A stretch of DNA of 46,637 bases from Erythrobacter donghaensis. GTDB taxonomy: Bacteria; Pseudomonadota; Alphaproteobacteria; Sphingomonadales; Sphingomonadaceae. The stretch spans positions 1-46,637 of the forward strand of contig NZ_LSJS01000171.1 of the NCBI RefSeq assembly GCF_001557325.1, read 5' to 3'. This document shows positions 24,876 to 34,618 of this stretch, piece after piece. Position 1 is the stretch's first letter. Each line of letters starts with the position of its first letter. The notes under the pieces were generated by a model, which had not been told where the DNA came from, made no database searches, and worked only from the letters and a program-made list of their open reading frames with translations. Both the position numbers and the translations under genes were made by a program.

Positions 24876-27305
24876 TCAGGCAACGCGCAGCCGCACAGGC
24901 CGGCGTGCGGGAGCGGGCGCCTCGACTTCGACCTCGATCTCAGCCTGAGCCTGAGCGGCAGCCCGGGCCGCGTTCTCGGCGGCGGCATCGGTCGCCACCG
25001 CCAGCGCCGCAAGCTCCGCTGCCGCCAGCGGACGCCCGACGAAGTAGCCTTGCGCATGGTCGCAGCCGATCCGGGCGAGGAATTCGAGGCACGCGCTCTC
25101 CTCGATCCCCTCGGCCACGACCTTGAGGCCGAGCTCGTGCGCCAGCTGCACGGTCGATCGCACCAGCATCGCATCGCCCTTGTCGACATGGGCCTGCGCC
25201 ACGAACATGCGGTCGATCTTCAGCTCCGACAGAGGCAGCAGCTTGAGGTAGTTGAGCGCCGACTGGCCGGTGCCGTAGTCGTCCATAGAGATGCGGATGC
25301 CCGCCGCGCGGAAGCGCTCGAGCGCGGCGATCGCGAGGTCGGTGTCATCGAACTGCGCGCTCTCGGTGACCTCGAAAGTGACCTGTCCGGCGGCCAGACC
25401 CGAGCGCGCGACCAGCGCCAGCGCGCGGCTCTCGAAGCGCTCGGCGGTGAGCAGTGCGGCCGAGATGTTGATCGCGACCCCGATCCGCAACCCGCGCGCG
25501 CGCCAGCCCTGGGCGTCGGCCAGCGCCTGCGCGATCACCGCCAGCGTCAGATCTTCGAGCCGCCCGCGTTCCTCGAACAGCGGGATGAAGCAATCCGGGG
25601 GCAGCAAGCCGCGCTCGGGATGGTTCCAGCGCACCAGCGCCTCGACCGCGTCGATCCGGCGCGTCGCGAGGTTGAGCTTGGGCTGATAGAGCACCGCGAT
25701 GCCGCCGTTCCTGAGCGCGTCGTCGAGATCGCCGAGCAGCGAGAGCTCGCGGCTGATCGTCTCGCCCGCCTCGATGGTGTGGAGCCGCCAGAACTTGCCC
25801 GCGCGCTTGGCCTGGCTCGCGGCGTGGGCGGCGTGAGCGCCGGGATCGACCATGTCGGCGTCCGCCACCCCGAAGGTCAGCGACACGCCGATCCGCTTGC
25901 CGCCAAGCTCGAACGGACTGCGCATCAGCGCGCGCAGGCCGCTGAGCTGGGATTCGAGCTCGTCGATCGGCAGCGGCGAGAGCCACGCCAGCGTGCGCTC
26001 CTCGCTGCGGAAGATCACCGGCACGCCGCTGGCGACCTTGAGACGCTCGGCGATGCGGCGCAGCAGCATGCCGAGGGTTTCGCTCTCGATCGCGAGCTTG
26101 AGCGCGTCGAAATCGTCGATCTGCGCGGCGATGACGAAGCGGTCGGCCGGCTGGAGGTCGCGCGCCATGAGCGCGAGGCCATTGGGCAGGCCGCTGTCGT
26201 GATCGATGCGCCGCTGCAAATCGGCAAAGCGGTGGGCGAGCAGGAGGTAGCGCAGCGCGCCCGCCGCCAGCACCTGGACGAGCGCCGGGACGATCTCGAA
26301 CCAGAGGGCAAGCCCGAGCCGCGCGCCCAGCCAGCCCGCGAGCAGCGCCAGCGCAGCCAGCCCGGTGCGCAGCAGCACTGCGCGGCGGCGTGTCGCGGCG
26401 AGGATGGCGAGCGCGGGCAGGCACGCGAGCAGCAACGGCAGCGACCACGAGCCGTAGACCGGCACGCCCCGGCGCAGCGTTTCGGCCCCCAGCGCCTGGA
26501 TGATCACGCCCGGGATCACCCCATGGTTCGGCACGGCATAGCGATCGCCCAGTTCGATCGCGGTCGCGCCGATGACCACGTCCTTGCCTTCGAGACTGCC
26601 GCGCGCGAACACCCCGCGTTCGATGGCGACGAAGCTGTGGCGGGGCAGGCTGGCCGGGTCGATCGCGAAATCGACCGGGAAGTCCGCTCCGGCGGTTCCG
26701 CTGCGCCCGGCGATGGTCGCCGCCAGCGAGGGGCGCGCGGTGGCGCGCGTCACCGTGCCGAAGGGCAGGCGCCGGACGTAGCCGTCGGGATCGGGCGCGA
26801 CCGAGACCGAAGCGAGCTGCGCGTGCTCGCGCAGGGCCGGGATCGGGAGCGAATCGAGCTGGCGCTGATCGCCGAAGCCGGCAGCCTGCCCGAAGGTCGG
26901 CAGCGCGACGGGGGCCTGCGCGGCCGCGATGGCGGCAGCGAAGGCGGCATCGCCCGCGGGATCGGCGGTGCTCGAGAAGTCGACATCGAAGCTGATCGAG
27001 CGCACCCCGGCGGCATCGAGGTTGCGCACGACCTGTGCGAAATGGTCGCGCGGCCACGGCCAGCGGCGGATCGCAGCCATGCTGGCGGCGTCCATCTCGA
27101 CCACGTGCACCTGTCCGCTGGCCGTGCGGTCGAACAGCGCGAAGGTGAGTTCGCCGAGGCGGTTCTCGGTGCCGCGGAAGACCCCGCTCAGCGCGGCGAC
27201 CGAGACGGGGAGCGCGAGCGCCGCGATCATCAGCGCGGCGATGCGCCAGCTATCGGATCGCAGCGCGTGCGCGAGGCGGCCGAGTTTGCGGCGCAGGAAC
27301 TTCAT
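24876..27305 (-). CDS. CHASE2 - degenerate GGDEF - EAL c-di-GMP phosphodiesterase
   Basis: 809 residues. A membrane helix (about 20-40), an extracytoplasmic CHASE2 sensor (about 45-280), two or three helices (about 288-355), a GGDEF-like domain where the GGDEF signature is replaced by RSEERTLAW (433-441), and an EAL domain (about 530-765). EALVRW at 555-560, INISA, EVTES, MDDYGTG (674-680), KIDRMF and AEGIEE are intact, so c-di-GMP hydrolysis is likely while synthesis is not. The tail after 765 is Ala/Glu-rich. It follows the FecR gene by 20 bp, so sensing of an envelope cue is likely tied to that protein. Confidence 0.92.
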   Translation of the reverse strand: MKFLRRKLGRLAHALRSDSWRIAALMIAALALPVSVAALSGVFRGTENRLGELTFALFDRTASGQVHVVEMDAASMAAIRRWPWPRDHFAQVVRNLDAAGVRSISFDVDFSSTADPAGDAAFAAAIAAAQAPVALPTFGQAAGFGDQRQLDSLPIPALREHAQLASVSVAPDPDGYVRRLPFGTVTRATARPSLAATIAGRSGTAGADFPVDFAIDPASLPRHSFVAIERGVFARGSLEGKDVVIGATAIELGDRYAVPNHGVIPGVIIQALGAETLRRGVPVYGSWSLPLLLACLPALAILAATRRRAVLLRTGLAALALLAGWLGARLGLALWFEIVPALVQVLAAGALRYLLLAHRFADLQRRIDHDSGLPNGLALMARDLQPADRFVIAAQIDDFDALKLAIESETLGMLLRRIAERLKVASGVPVIFRSEERTLAWLSPLPIDELESQLSGLRALMRSPFELGGKRIGVSLTFGVADADMVDPGAHAAHAASQAKRAGKFWRLHTIEAGETISRELSLLGDLDDALRNGGIAVLYQPKLNLATRRIDAVEALVRWNHPERGLLPPDCFIPLFEERGRLEDLTLAVIAQALADAQGWRARGLRIGVAINISAALLTAERFESRALALVARSGLAAGQVTFEVTESAQFDDTDLAIAALERFRAAGIRISMDDYGTGQSALNYLKLLPLSELKIDRMFVAQAHVDKGDAMLVRSTVQLAHELGLKVVAEGIEESACLEFLARIGCDHAQGYFVGRPLAAAELAALAVATDAAAENAARAAAQAQAEIEVEVEAPAPARRPVRLRVA

Positions 27306-27325
27306 GGCCGGCGACGCCGATACGG

Positions 27326-28696
27326 TCAGGGCCGACCGGCGAGGATTTCGAGGAGGGCGTCGAGGCGAGCCGTCAGCCCGCCGCGCCCACCGCTGGCCTT
27401 CCCGGCGTTGCCGTTTCCGTTGCCGTTTCCGTTGCCGTTGCCGTTGCCCTTGCCCTCGTCGTCGCCATCGTCGGAGCCGTTGCCGTCGTCATCGCGGTCG
27501 TCATCGTCGTCGTCGGCACCATTGCCGTTGCCGCCGCCGTTGCCCCTGCCCTCGCCATCGTCATCGCTGCCGTCGTCGTCGTCGTCGTCGGAGCGGCCGC
27601 CATTCCCGCCGCCATTGCCGCTGCCGTCCTCGTCATCGTCGGAGCCGTTGCCGCCGCCATTGCCGCCGCCGTTGCCGTTGCCGCCGCCGTTGCCGTTGCC
27701 GTTGTCGGCATCGTCGCCATCATCGGTGCCGCCGTCAGCTTCGGAGCCGCTCCCGTTCCCGTTTCCGTTGCCGTTCCCGTTGCCGTTCCCGTTTCCGCCA
27801 CCATTGCCGGTGCCGTTGCCATTGCCGGTGCCATTGCCGGCGCCGGGCCCGCTGCCCACGCCGCTGCCCGGCGTTCCGCCGTTGCCGGCGTCCGCGTTGC
27901 CCCGGCCGCGGACATCGTCGGAGACGACCACCGCGGCGAGCACCACCACCTCGCCGCTGGCAAAGCCGTTCGAGACCTGGCCGAGATCCTGCGGGGTGCT
28001 GACGATCGCCTGGTCGATCCGCGGGCTGGTGTCGGGCTGGCTCGCGGCGGGCTGGAGCGAGGCTTCGCCGCGCGCCGGGGTCGGCGCCGAGGCCGGCGGG
28101 GCGGCGGCGCGCGCGGGCGAATCCATCACCTTGCGCCCCTCGCCCTCGATCACCATCCGCAGCGGATCGGCCGCGGAGATCATCGCCACGCTGCCCGGAC
28201 GGATCATCTCCACCGCGCCGCCGTCGAGCGTCGCGGTCTCCACCGCGCCCTCGGTGACCTGGAGGCTGGCGCCCTCGCGGGTCACGGTGATCACGAAGGT
28301 CGTGCCCTTCACCACCGCCGCCAGATAGGGGGTCTCCACCCCGAAATGCGGATTGGGCTGCTTGCCGATGTTGAACAGCGCACTGCCGTAGTCCTGGAGA
28401 ATCTGGACGATCCCGCGCTCGCGCTCGGCAGGGGCGATCCGCAGCTGCGCGTTCTGGCGCATGGTCACGAATTCCTTGCCGCGCACCAGCACCGCCGAAG
28501 CGCGCGCAGCGGTGCGCACCATGGCGCCGGGGGCGAGCGGCGTGCCGACCCGGGCGGGGCGCGTCCCCTGCGAATCGATCACCGTGACGACGCCCTTGGC
28601 TTCGGACACGGTCCACGGTCCGCTCTGCGCAAGCGCAGGCGCGCCGCTGAACAGCAGCAGCAGGAAGGGCAGAATCAAGCGTTGCACAAGGCGCAT
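27326..28696 (-). CDS. FecR-domain secreted protein with Gly-Asn/Asp repeat tail
   Basis: 456 residues. A Sec signal peptide ending ALAQ (about residue 24) is followed by a FecR/LysM-like beta domain (about 28-180) with the hallmark FGVETPYLAAVVKGTTF. Residues 264-432 are almost only Gly, Asn, Asp and Ser, alternating GNGNG blocks with DDDD blocks. The last 17 residues (GLTARLDALLEIL) form an amphipathic helix. GGAGA precedes ATG 28696. FecR domains at the envelope often act as sensors or scaffolds. The gene is upstream of the CHASE2-EAL gene and divergent from a TpsB transporter. It has no TPS secretion domain. Confidence 0.85.
   Translation of the reverse strand: MRLVQRLILPFLLLLFSGAPALAQSGPWTVSEAKGVVTVIDSQGTRPARVGTPLAPGAMVRTAARASAVLVRGKEFVTMRQNAQLRIAPAERERGIVQILQDYGSALFNIGKQPNPHFGVETPYLAAVVKGTTFVITVTREGASLQVTEGAVETATLDGGAVEMIRPGSVAMISAADPLRMVIEGEGRKVMDSPARAAAPPASAPTPARGEASLQPAASQPDTSPRIDQAIVSTPQDLGQVSNGFASGEVVVLAAVVVSDDVRGRGNADAGNGGTPGSGVGSGPGAGNGTGNGNGTGNGGGNGNGNGNGNGNGNGSGSEADGGTDDGDDADNGNGNGGGNGNGGGNGGGNGSDDDEDGSGNGGGNGGRSDDDDDDGSDDDGEGRGNGGGNGNGADDDDDDRDDDGNGSDDGDDEGKGNGNGNGNGNGNGNAGKASGGRGGLTARLDALLEILAGRP
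27401..27907 (-). repeat. Coding repeat tract of Gly-Asn and Asp codons
   Basis: About 500 bp made of GGCAAC/GGCAATGGC-type hexamers and GAC/GAT runs on the minus strand, encoding residues 264-432 of the FecR protein. The units are imperfect. The near-identical 6-bp units (for example around 27401-27445 and 27765-27800) would allow in-frame slippage, so length probably varies between strains. Confidence 0.85.
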
Positions 28697-28810
28697 AAGC
28701 TTCTCCGATCATGGGTGTTAGCCGGAGACCTCGGGATATCGCGTTACCGCCCGTGGTTAAGAAAGCCTGAGGCTGAGACTTGGTTAACCTTTGAAACGTA
28801 GAGGAAAGGC

Positions 28811-30487
28811 TTGTCTCGGGATGACGGGGGTTTCGCAATCTTGCGAAGGGTTAAACTCTGGGCCTGCGCAATCACGGCGCTGGCGGCGGGGCCGCTGGCG
28901 GGGCAGGACGTGCTCGATCGCACCAACCCCCAGACGCAGGCCAACCGCGACGAGCAGGCCTTGCCCGCCGACGACCAGGTGCGAATCGAGGTGCTGCCGG
29001 TGCTCGACGCCCCACTCGCGGCGGCTGGCGGCCCGGTGCTCGATGTCGGCGCGATCGTGGTCGACGGCCTCGTGGCGATGCGGCAGGCCGATTTTGCTTC
29101 CGTGGTCGAACCCTTCGCCGGACGCCCGCTCGATCGCGCCGAACTCGGCCGCCTGACCGACGCGATCGCCGCCCGCGCGCGCGCCGAGGGCTATGTCCTC
29201 GCGACCGCATGGATCCCCGAACAGCGTCTGGTGGGCGGCATGCTGCGGGTGCGGATCGAGGAGGGCCGGATCGACGCCGTGCGGGTCGAGGGCTCGGATG
29301 ATCCCGCGATCCGCCGCCAGCTCCAGCGCCTCGCCGATGGCCGCCCGGTCACCCTCGCCGCGCTCCAGCGCGAGGTGCTGCTGGCCGATGACCTGCCGGG
29401 GGTGTGGATCCGCACGACCCGCTTCGAGCGCGAGGGCGAGCGCCGCATTCTCGTGGTCGATGCCCGGCGCAACGATTTCGGCGGCAGCGTGATCGCCAGC
29501 ACCGACGGCACCAAGCCGCTGGGGCCGTTCCGGGCACGGATCGAGCTTGACGCCAACGGGTTGATCTCACCGCGCGACCGCGTCGACCTCAGTTTCTCGT
29601 CCACCCCGTTCGAGCCCGAGGAACTCGCCTTCTTCAGCGCGCGCTACAGCGTGGTGATCAACGATTCCGGCACCACCGTGGGCGCCTTCGGCTCCTATTC
29701 GCGCACCGAACCCGGTGCCTATCTGGCGAACCGCGAACTTGTCGGCGAGGCCATCCATGGCGGCATCCGCATCCGCCACCCGCTGCTGCGCGCGCAGAAG
29801 CGCAGCCTGTGGCTCGAAGCGAGCGCGGAGTTGCAGGATCTCGCGCAGGACAGCTTCGGCCAGCCCGCCCGCCACGACTGGATCGCGCTCGTGCGGCTCG
29901 GGTTCTATGGCTTCGGGCCGCTCGCCGGGGGCAACCTGCAGGGCCGCGCGACGGTGAGCCAGGGCATACCCACCTTCGGCGCGACGCCGACCGGCAGTCC
30001 GCTCGCCTCGCGCCTCGATGCGGCGCCCGATTTCACCACGCTCGGATGGTGGCTCAACTGGCGGCGCGGGATCGCCCCGCGCGTCAGCCTCCAGCTGTCG
30101 AGCGTCGGCCAGCTGTCCACTGCCCCGCTCCTGATCGGCGAGAACTTCGCGCTGGGCGGAACGCAGTTCCTGCGGGGCTACGACTTTGCGCAAGCTGTCG
30201 GCGATCAGGGCGTCGCGGGCCTTGCAGAGCTCCGCTACGACTGGCCGCGCGCGCTGGGCGCGGTGCGCAATGTGCAGCTCTATGCCTTTGCCGACGCGGG
30301 CACCGCCTCGAACCTTGCCGCCGGGCGCGGCGGCGGCACGCTGGCATCGAGCGGCGCGGGGTTCCGGACCGACATCACCCGCGACCTCGATCTCGATTTC
30401 GAAGTGGCGGTGCCGCTCACCGAAGACCGCTACGACACCGACGACAAGACGCCGCGGATCAACGTCAGGGTCAGCCAGTCGTTCTGA
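28811..30487 (+). CDS. TpsB outer-membrane transporter (ShlB/FhaC/HecB family)
   Basis: 558 residues. An N-terminal signal (helix up to about AGPLAGQ) is followed by POTRA domains (about 70-210: VLDVGAIVVDGLVAMRQADF, YVLATAWIPEQRLVGGMLRV) and a 16-strand barrel ending in aromatic F (NVRVSQSF). FALGGTQFLRGYDF fits the conserved loop 6 VRGY/F motif with RGYD. TpsB proteins secrete a partner TpsA exoprotein, usually encoded next to them; none is in this window. The start is a TTG at 28811 with GAGGA five bases upstream; a TTG at 28841 is the alternative. Confidence 0.9.
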   Translation: MSRDDGGFAILRRVKLWACAITALAAGPLAGQDVLDRTNPQTQANRDEQALPADDQVRIEVLPVLDAPLAAAGGPVLDVGAIVVDGLVAMRQADFASVVEPFAGRPLDRAELGRLTDAIAARARAEGYVLATAWIPEQRLVGGMLRVRIEEGRIDAVRVEGSDDPAIRRQLQRLADGRPVTLAALQREVLLADDLPGVWIRTTRFEREGERRILVVDARRNDFGGSVIASTDGTKPLGPFRARIELDANGLISPRDRVDLSFSSTPFEPEELAFFSARYSVVINDSGTTVGAFGSYSRTEPGAYLANRELVGEAIHGGIRIRHPLLRAQKRSLWLEASAELQDLAQDSFGQPARHDWIALVRLGFYGFGPLAGGNLQGRATVSQGIPTFGATPTGSPLASRLDAAPDFTTLGWWLNWRRGIAPRVSLQLSSVGQLSTAPLLIGENFALGGTQFLRGYDFAQAVGDQGVAGLAELRYDWPRALGAVRNVQLYAFADAGTASNLAAGRGGGTLASSGAGFRTDITRDLDLDFEVAVPLTEDRYDTDDKTPRINVRVSQSF

Positions 30488-30496
30488 GGCTGGACG

Positions 30497-30793
30497 TCAG
30501 CGATCCTGCGGCGGGACGGCCAGCCATGCGGCGAAATCGGGGTAGAGTTCGGTCGCGGGCCAGGCCCGATTGCGCTCGACGTTCCAAGTGAGGTGAACCT
30601 GCGCGAAGGTGCCGTCATCGAGCAGGAACAGGACATCGTCACGCCCCGCGCGCCGCCCGAGCGCTGTTACCGTGCGGCCCGCGAGGATGTGGTCGCGCGG
30701 CAGCTCGCGGGCGAGTTCGCGCTCCAGCCCGCGGGCCTGCTCCGGATCGTCTATGCCGTGCCAGTCGGCGTCCCACGGATAGGCGGCGGACAC
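30497..30793 (-). CDS. Small conserved hypothetical protein
   Basis: 98 residues, acidic and tryptophan-rich: MSAAYPWDADWHGIDDPEQA, then LARELPRDHILAGRTVTALG and a C-terminal TELYPDFAAWLA. There is no signal or membrane helix. The LLDDGTFAQVHLTW stretch suggests a small beta fold. It starts 4 bp after the pyruvate kinase stop, so it is cotranscribed with pyk. I do not know a function. Confidence 0.75.
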   Translation of the reverse strand: MSAAYPWDADWHGIDDPEQARGLERELARELPRDHILAGRTVTALGRRAGRDDVLFLLDDGTFAQVHLTWNVERNRAWPATELYPDFAAWLAVPPQDR

Positions 30794-30797
30794 GGCT

Positions 30798-32258
<1,461 letters not shown>

Positions 32259-32323
32259 TAATGGGTATCCCTCTTGGCCTGAGCCTATGGCACAGGCGCA
32301 TTTCAACTCAAGGAAAAGCCGTG

Positions 32324-32635
32324 ATGAATACCAATGCCGATCCGCTCGATACGCTGGACGACGCACAGGCCGCCGCCGCCTTCCGCCGGCTGGTGCGCCA
32401 CCTGCGGCATCGCCACGATGCGCAGAACATCGATCTGATGGGCCTTGCGGGCTTCTGCCGCAACTGCCTTGCCGACTGGATCCGCGAGGCGGGCTATCCG
32501 GGCGACAAGGAGGCGGCGCGCGAAGTGATCCACGGGATGCCCAGCGCCGAATGGAAGGCGACCCGCCAAACCCCCGCCACCGAGGAACAGCTCGCCCGCA
32601 TGGCGGCCAGCGTGGCGAAGAACGCACAGGAATAA
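32324..32635 (+). CDS. DUF1244 family protein
   Basis: 103 residues from ATG 32324 with AAGGAA upstream. [20 protein letters not shown] and [16 protein letters not shown] form the DUF1244 core with its conserved CxxC (CRNC). The protein is soluble and short, found mainly in proteobacteria; function is unknown. Longer starts upstream would run into the pyk promoter. Confidence 0.88.
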   Translation: MNTNADPLDTLDDAQAAAAFRRLVRHLRHRHDAQNIDLMGLAGFCRNCLADWIREAGYPGDKEAAREVIHGMPSAEWKATRQTPATEEQLARMAASVAKNAQE

Positions 32636-32717
32636 TTTTCGCGGGCGGTTCAATCGCGGGCGGCGGCTGGCTATTCCGCCCGCCAACCGATTCTCATTTA
32701 CCGATGGAGCCCACCCA

Positions 32718-32954
32718 ATGGCCGAAACCGCCGACGACCGCCTGCGCCTCCTGATCGAGCGCATCGAACGCCTCGAGGAAGAAAAGAAGGGCATCGCCGA
32801 CGATATCCGCGACGTCTACATGGAAGCCAAGGCGGTGGGTTACGATCCCAAGATCATGCGCCAGATCGTGCGTCTGCGTAAGATGAAGCCCGACGACCGC
32901 AGCGAGCAGGACATGCTGCTGGAAACCTACAAGGCCGCGCTCGGGATGGCGTGA
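32718..32954 (+). CDS. GapR-like DNA-binding protein (DUF2312)
   Basis: 78 residues: [20 protein letters not shown], then [20 protein letters not shown] and [17 protein letters not shown]. This matches DUF2312, whose Caulobacter member GapR is a nucleoid protein that clamps overtwisted DNA ahead of polymerases. The N-terminal heptad pattern is the dimerising coiled coil, and the lysines and arginines around 50-60 face DNA. Single gene, 82 bp after DUF1244. Confidence 0.93.
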   Translation: MAETADDRLRLLIERIERLEEEKKGIADDIRDVYMEAKAVGYDPKIMRQIVRLRKMKPDDRSEQDMLLETYKAALGMA

Positions 32955-32986
32955 CAGCTGCGGCTTGCCATTGAAACGTCACCGCT

Positions 32987-33008
32987 CTGTGTTATCTATC
33001 TAACACAG
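32987..33008. promoter_or_regulatory. Inverted repeat in the ybjQ-like promoter
   Basis: CTGTGTTA-TCTATC-TAACACAG has perfect 8-bp arms around a 6-bp centre. TTGAAA at 32971-32976 could be a -35 with the -10 falling inside the repeat, so a regulator bound there would block initiation. No regulator gene is adjacent. Confidence 0.5.
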
Positions 33009-33028
33009 TATCAAGAGGAGAGAGATCA

Positions 33029-33376
33029 ATGGCATCCCCGTGGAGAGACGCGCGCAGCGTCATCGTCAGCACCACCCCGACCCTGGAGGGCCGGCCGATC
33101 CAGGAATATATGGGCATCGTCACCGGCGAGGTGATCGTCGGCGCGAACCTGTTCCGCGATCTGTTCGCCAATATCCGCGACATCGTCGGCGGCCGCTCGG
33201 GCAGCTACGAGCGCATCCTTGCCGATGCGCGCAACCAGGCGATCGAGGAATTGCAGTCCGAGGCCGCCGCGCGCGGGGCCAATGCGGTGGTCGCCATTGA
33301 CCTCGATTACGAAGTCATCGGCGACACCGGCTCGATGCTGATGGTTTCGGCCAGCGGCACGGCGGTGCGGGTCTGA
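33029..33376 (+). CDS. YbjQ/UPF0145 family protein
   Basis: 115 residues. [40 protein letters not shown] and [19 protein letters not shown] are the signature of UPF0145 (YbjQ), a dodecin-like pentamer sometimes annotated as heavy-metal binding. Function is not proven. AAGAGGAGAG precedes ATG 33029, and a strong palindrome lies in the promoter. Its TGA overlaps CTG 33373 of the acetyltransferase gene. Confidence 0.93.
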   Translation: MASPWRDARSVIVSTTPTLEGRPIQEYMGIVTGEVIVGANLFRDLFANIRDIVGGRSGSYERILADARNQAIEELQSEAAARGANAVVAIDLDYEVIGDTGSMLMVSASGTAVRV

Positions 33377-33831
33377 GCGTCACAGTCCGCCGCCTCGGCC
33401 CGGGAGACCTTGCCGGGTTCCGCGCGATGAACGCGGTCTTCGCGCAAGGCTTCGATGATCCTGAGCACTACGCCGCCGCCCCGCCCGATGCGGGATGGGC
33501 AGAGTGCTGGCTTGCCAATCCGCACCACATCGCGCTGCTGGCGGAAGCGGGCGGCGCAGCGGTGGGTGCGCTCGCCGCCTATGTCCTGCCCAAGTTCGAA
33601 CAGGCCCGCAGCGAGATCTACATCTACGACCTTGCGGTGCTGGAAAGCGCCCGGCGGCAGGGGCTGGCGACAGCCCTGATCGAGGCCCTGCGCACCATCG
33701 CGCGCGAGATCGGCGCGTGGACGATCTTCGTCCAGGCCGACATCGTCCCCGAGGACGAACCGGCGCGCCGCCTCTACCGCAAGCTCGCGAGCGAGGAGAT
33801 CACCGCGCTGCATTTCGATATCGCGCCCTAG
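33373..33831 (+). CDS. AAC(3)-I-like GNAT acetyltransferase, apparent CTG start
   Basis: 152 residues if translation starts at CTG 33373. [40 protein letters not shown] and ALHFDIAP match aminoglycoside 3-N-acetyltransferase I closely; the RRQGLAT segment is the acetyl-CoA loop. The first ATG in frame (33427) would remove conserved N-terminal sequence ([15 protein letters not shown], compare CRLGP in AAC(3)-Ia). No ATG, GTG or TTG lies in the required interval, but CTG 33373 overlaps the upstream TGA as CTGA, a reinitiation layout. Substrate is unproven; chromosomal homologues need not confer resistance. Confidence 0.8.
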   Translation: MSVTVRRLGPGDLAGFRAMNAVFAQGFDDPEHYAAAPPDAGWAECWLANPHHIALLAEAGGAAVGALAAYVLPKFEQARSEIYIYDLAVLESARRQGLATALIEALRTIAREIGAWTIFVQADIVPEDEPARRLYRKLASEEITALHFDIAP

Positions 33832-34589
33832 GCGAGCAGGTATCCGCCCGCGAGCACCAGCGCATTATACCCCGCGTGATACGCCATCGCCGCCGCCAGT
33901 CCCGCGCGGGTCCGAATGAAGGCGAGCAGAAGCCCGCCCAGCACCTGCGGCAGCACCACGGCGAGGCCGAGCGGACTGGTGAAATCCGCGTAATTGCCGA
34001 GGTGGATCGCGCCGAACAGCAGCGCCTGTGCCCAGACGATGAAGCCGAAGTGGCGAATGAAAGCGGGCGGCACCTTGCGAGCGTGCTCGCGCGCGCGGGT
34101 CAGGCTCCATTGGACAAGGCCCGCCAGCGCCACGCCCGCCCCCGCCCATGCCAGCATCCGGGCGTGATCGGGCACCAGCGACACGCCCGCCAGCATCAGC
34201 GCCATTGCCGCAAAGCCGCAGGCCGCAAAGCGCAGGGCGGCAACCCGCCCGGTCAGCCAGCTGCGAAACACCAGTTCCTCGAGCAGCGGGGCGATCACCA
34301 GGAAGGCGAGCGGGCTCGTCGCGAGACTGTCGGGATCGATGTCGGGGGCAGGCAGCACGCCGGCGCTCCGCCCCGCCAGCCACAATGGCGCGACCACCAG
34401 CGCGAACAGCACGAGGTGGACGAGAGCCGCCGCCAGCACCGCCGCCGCCCGCTCGCGGGCCGAGGCGAGCGGCTGGCGTGCATGGTGCGGCCGCACCATG
34501 AAGCGCGCCGCCTCCGCCAGTCTCTCGCGAAAGCTCGGCGCGCGCGCCCTTGCGTCCCCCGCGCCTGCCGGAGTAAGGCCCGCCCCCAC
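33828..34589 (-). CDS. CPBP-family intramembrane metalloprotease
   Basis: About 253 residues from GTG 34589; ATG 34499 and TTG 34619 are alternatives, the last overlapping the yebC start. There are about seven or eight helices. APLLEELVFRSWL holds the paired glutamates and arginine, FGAIHLGNYADF the first histidine, and YHAGYNALVL the second His/Asn, so all CPBP (Abi/Rce1-like) catalytic residues are present. Bacterial members process membrane substrates or serve in bacteriocin immunity; the target is unknown. Its TAG and the acetyltransferase TAG interlock as CTAG. Confidence 0.83.
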   Translation of the reverse strand: MGAGLTPAGAGDARARAPSFRERLAEAARFMVRPHHARQPLASARERAAAVLAAALVHLVLFALVVAPLWLAGRSAGVLPAPDIDPDSLATSPLAFLVIAPLLEELVFRSWLTGRVAALRFAACGFAAMALMLAGVSLVPDHARMLAWAGAGVALAGLVQWSLTRAREHARKVPPAFIRHFGFIVWAQALLFGAIHLGNYADFTSPLGLAVVLPQVLGGLLLAFIRTRAGLAAAMAYHAGYNALVLAGGYLLA

Positions 34590-34618
34590 GTCTCCAACAT
34601 TTCCGGTGAAGTCGTCCA

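Noticed and set aside
27401..27907. Regularly spaced repeats that could suggest a CRISPR array
   Set aside because: The units are 3-6 bp coding repeats within one open frame, with no constant repeat and unique spacers, and no cas genes nearby.
25050..28328. A 1092-codon open frame on the plus strand with proline/leucine/serine repeats
   Set aside because: It is antisense to the CHASE2-EAL and FecR genes; the repeats are the reverse complement of the Gly-Asn/Asp tract.
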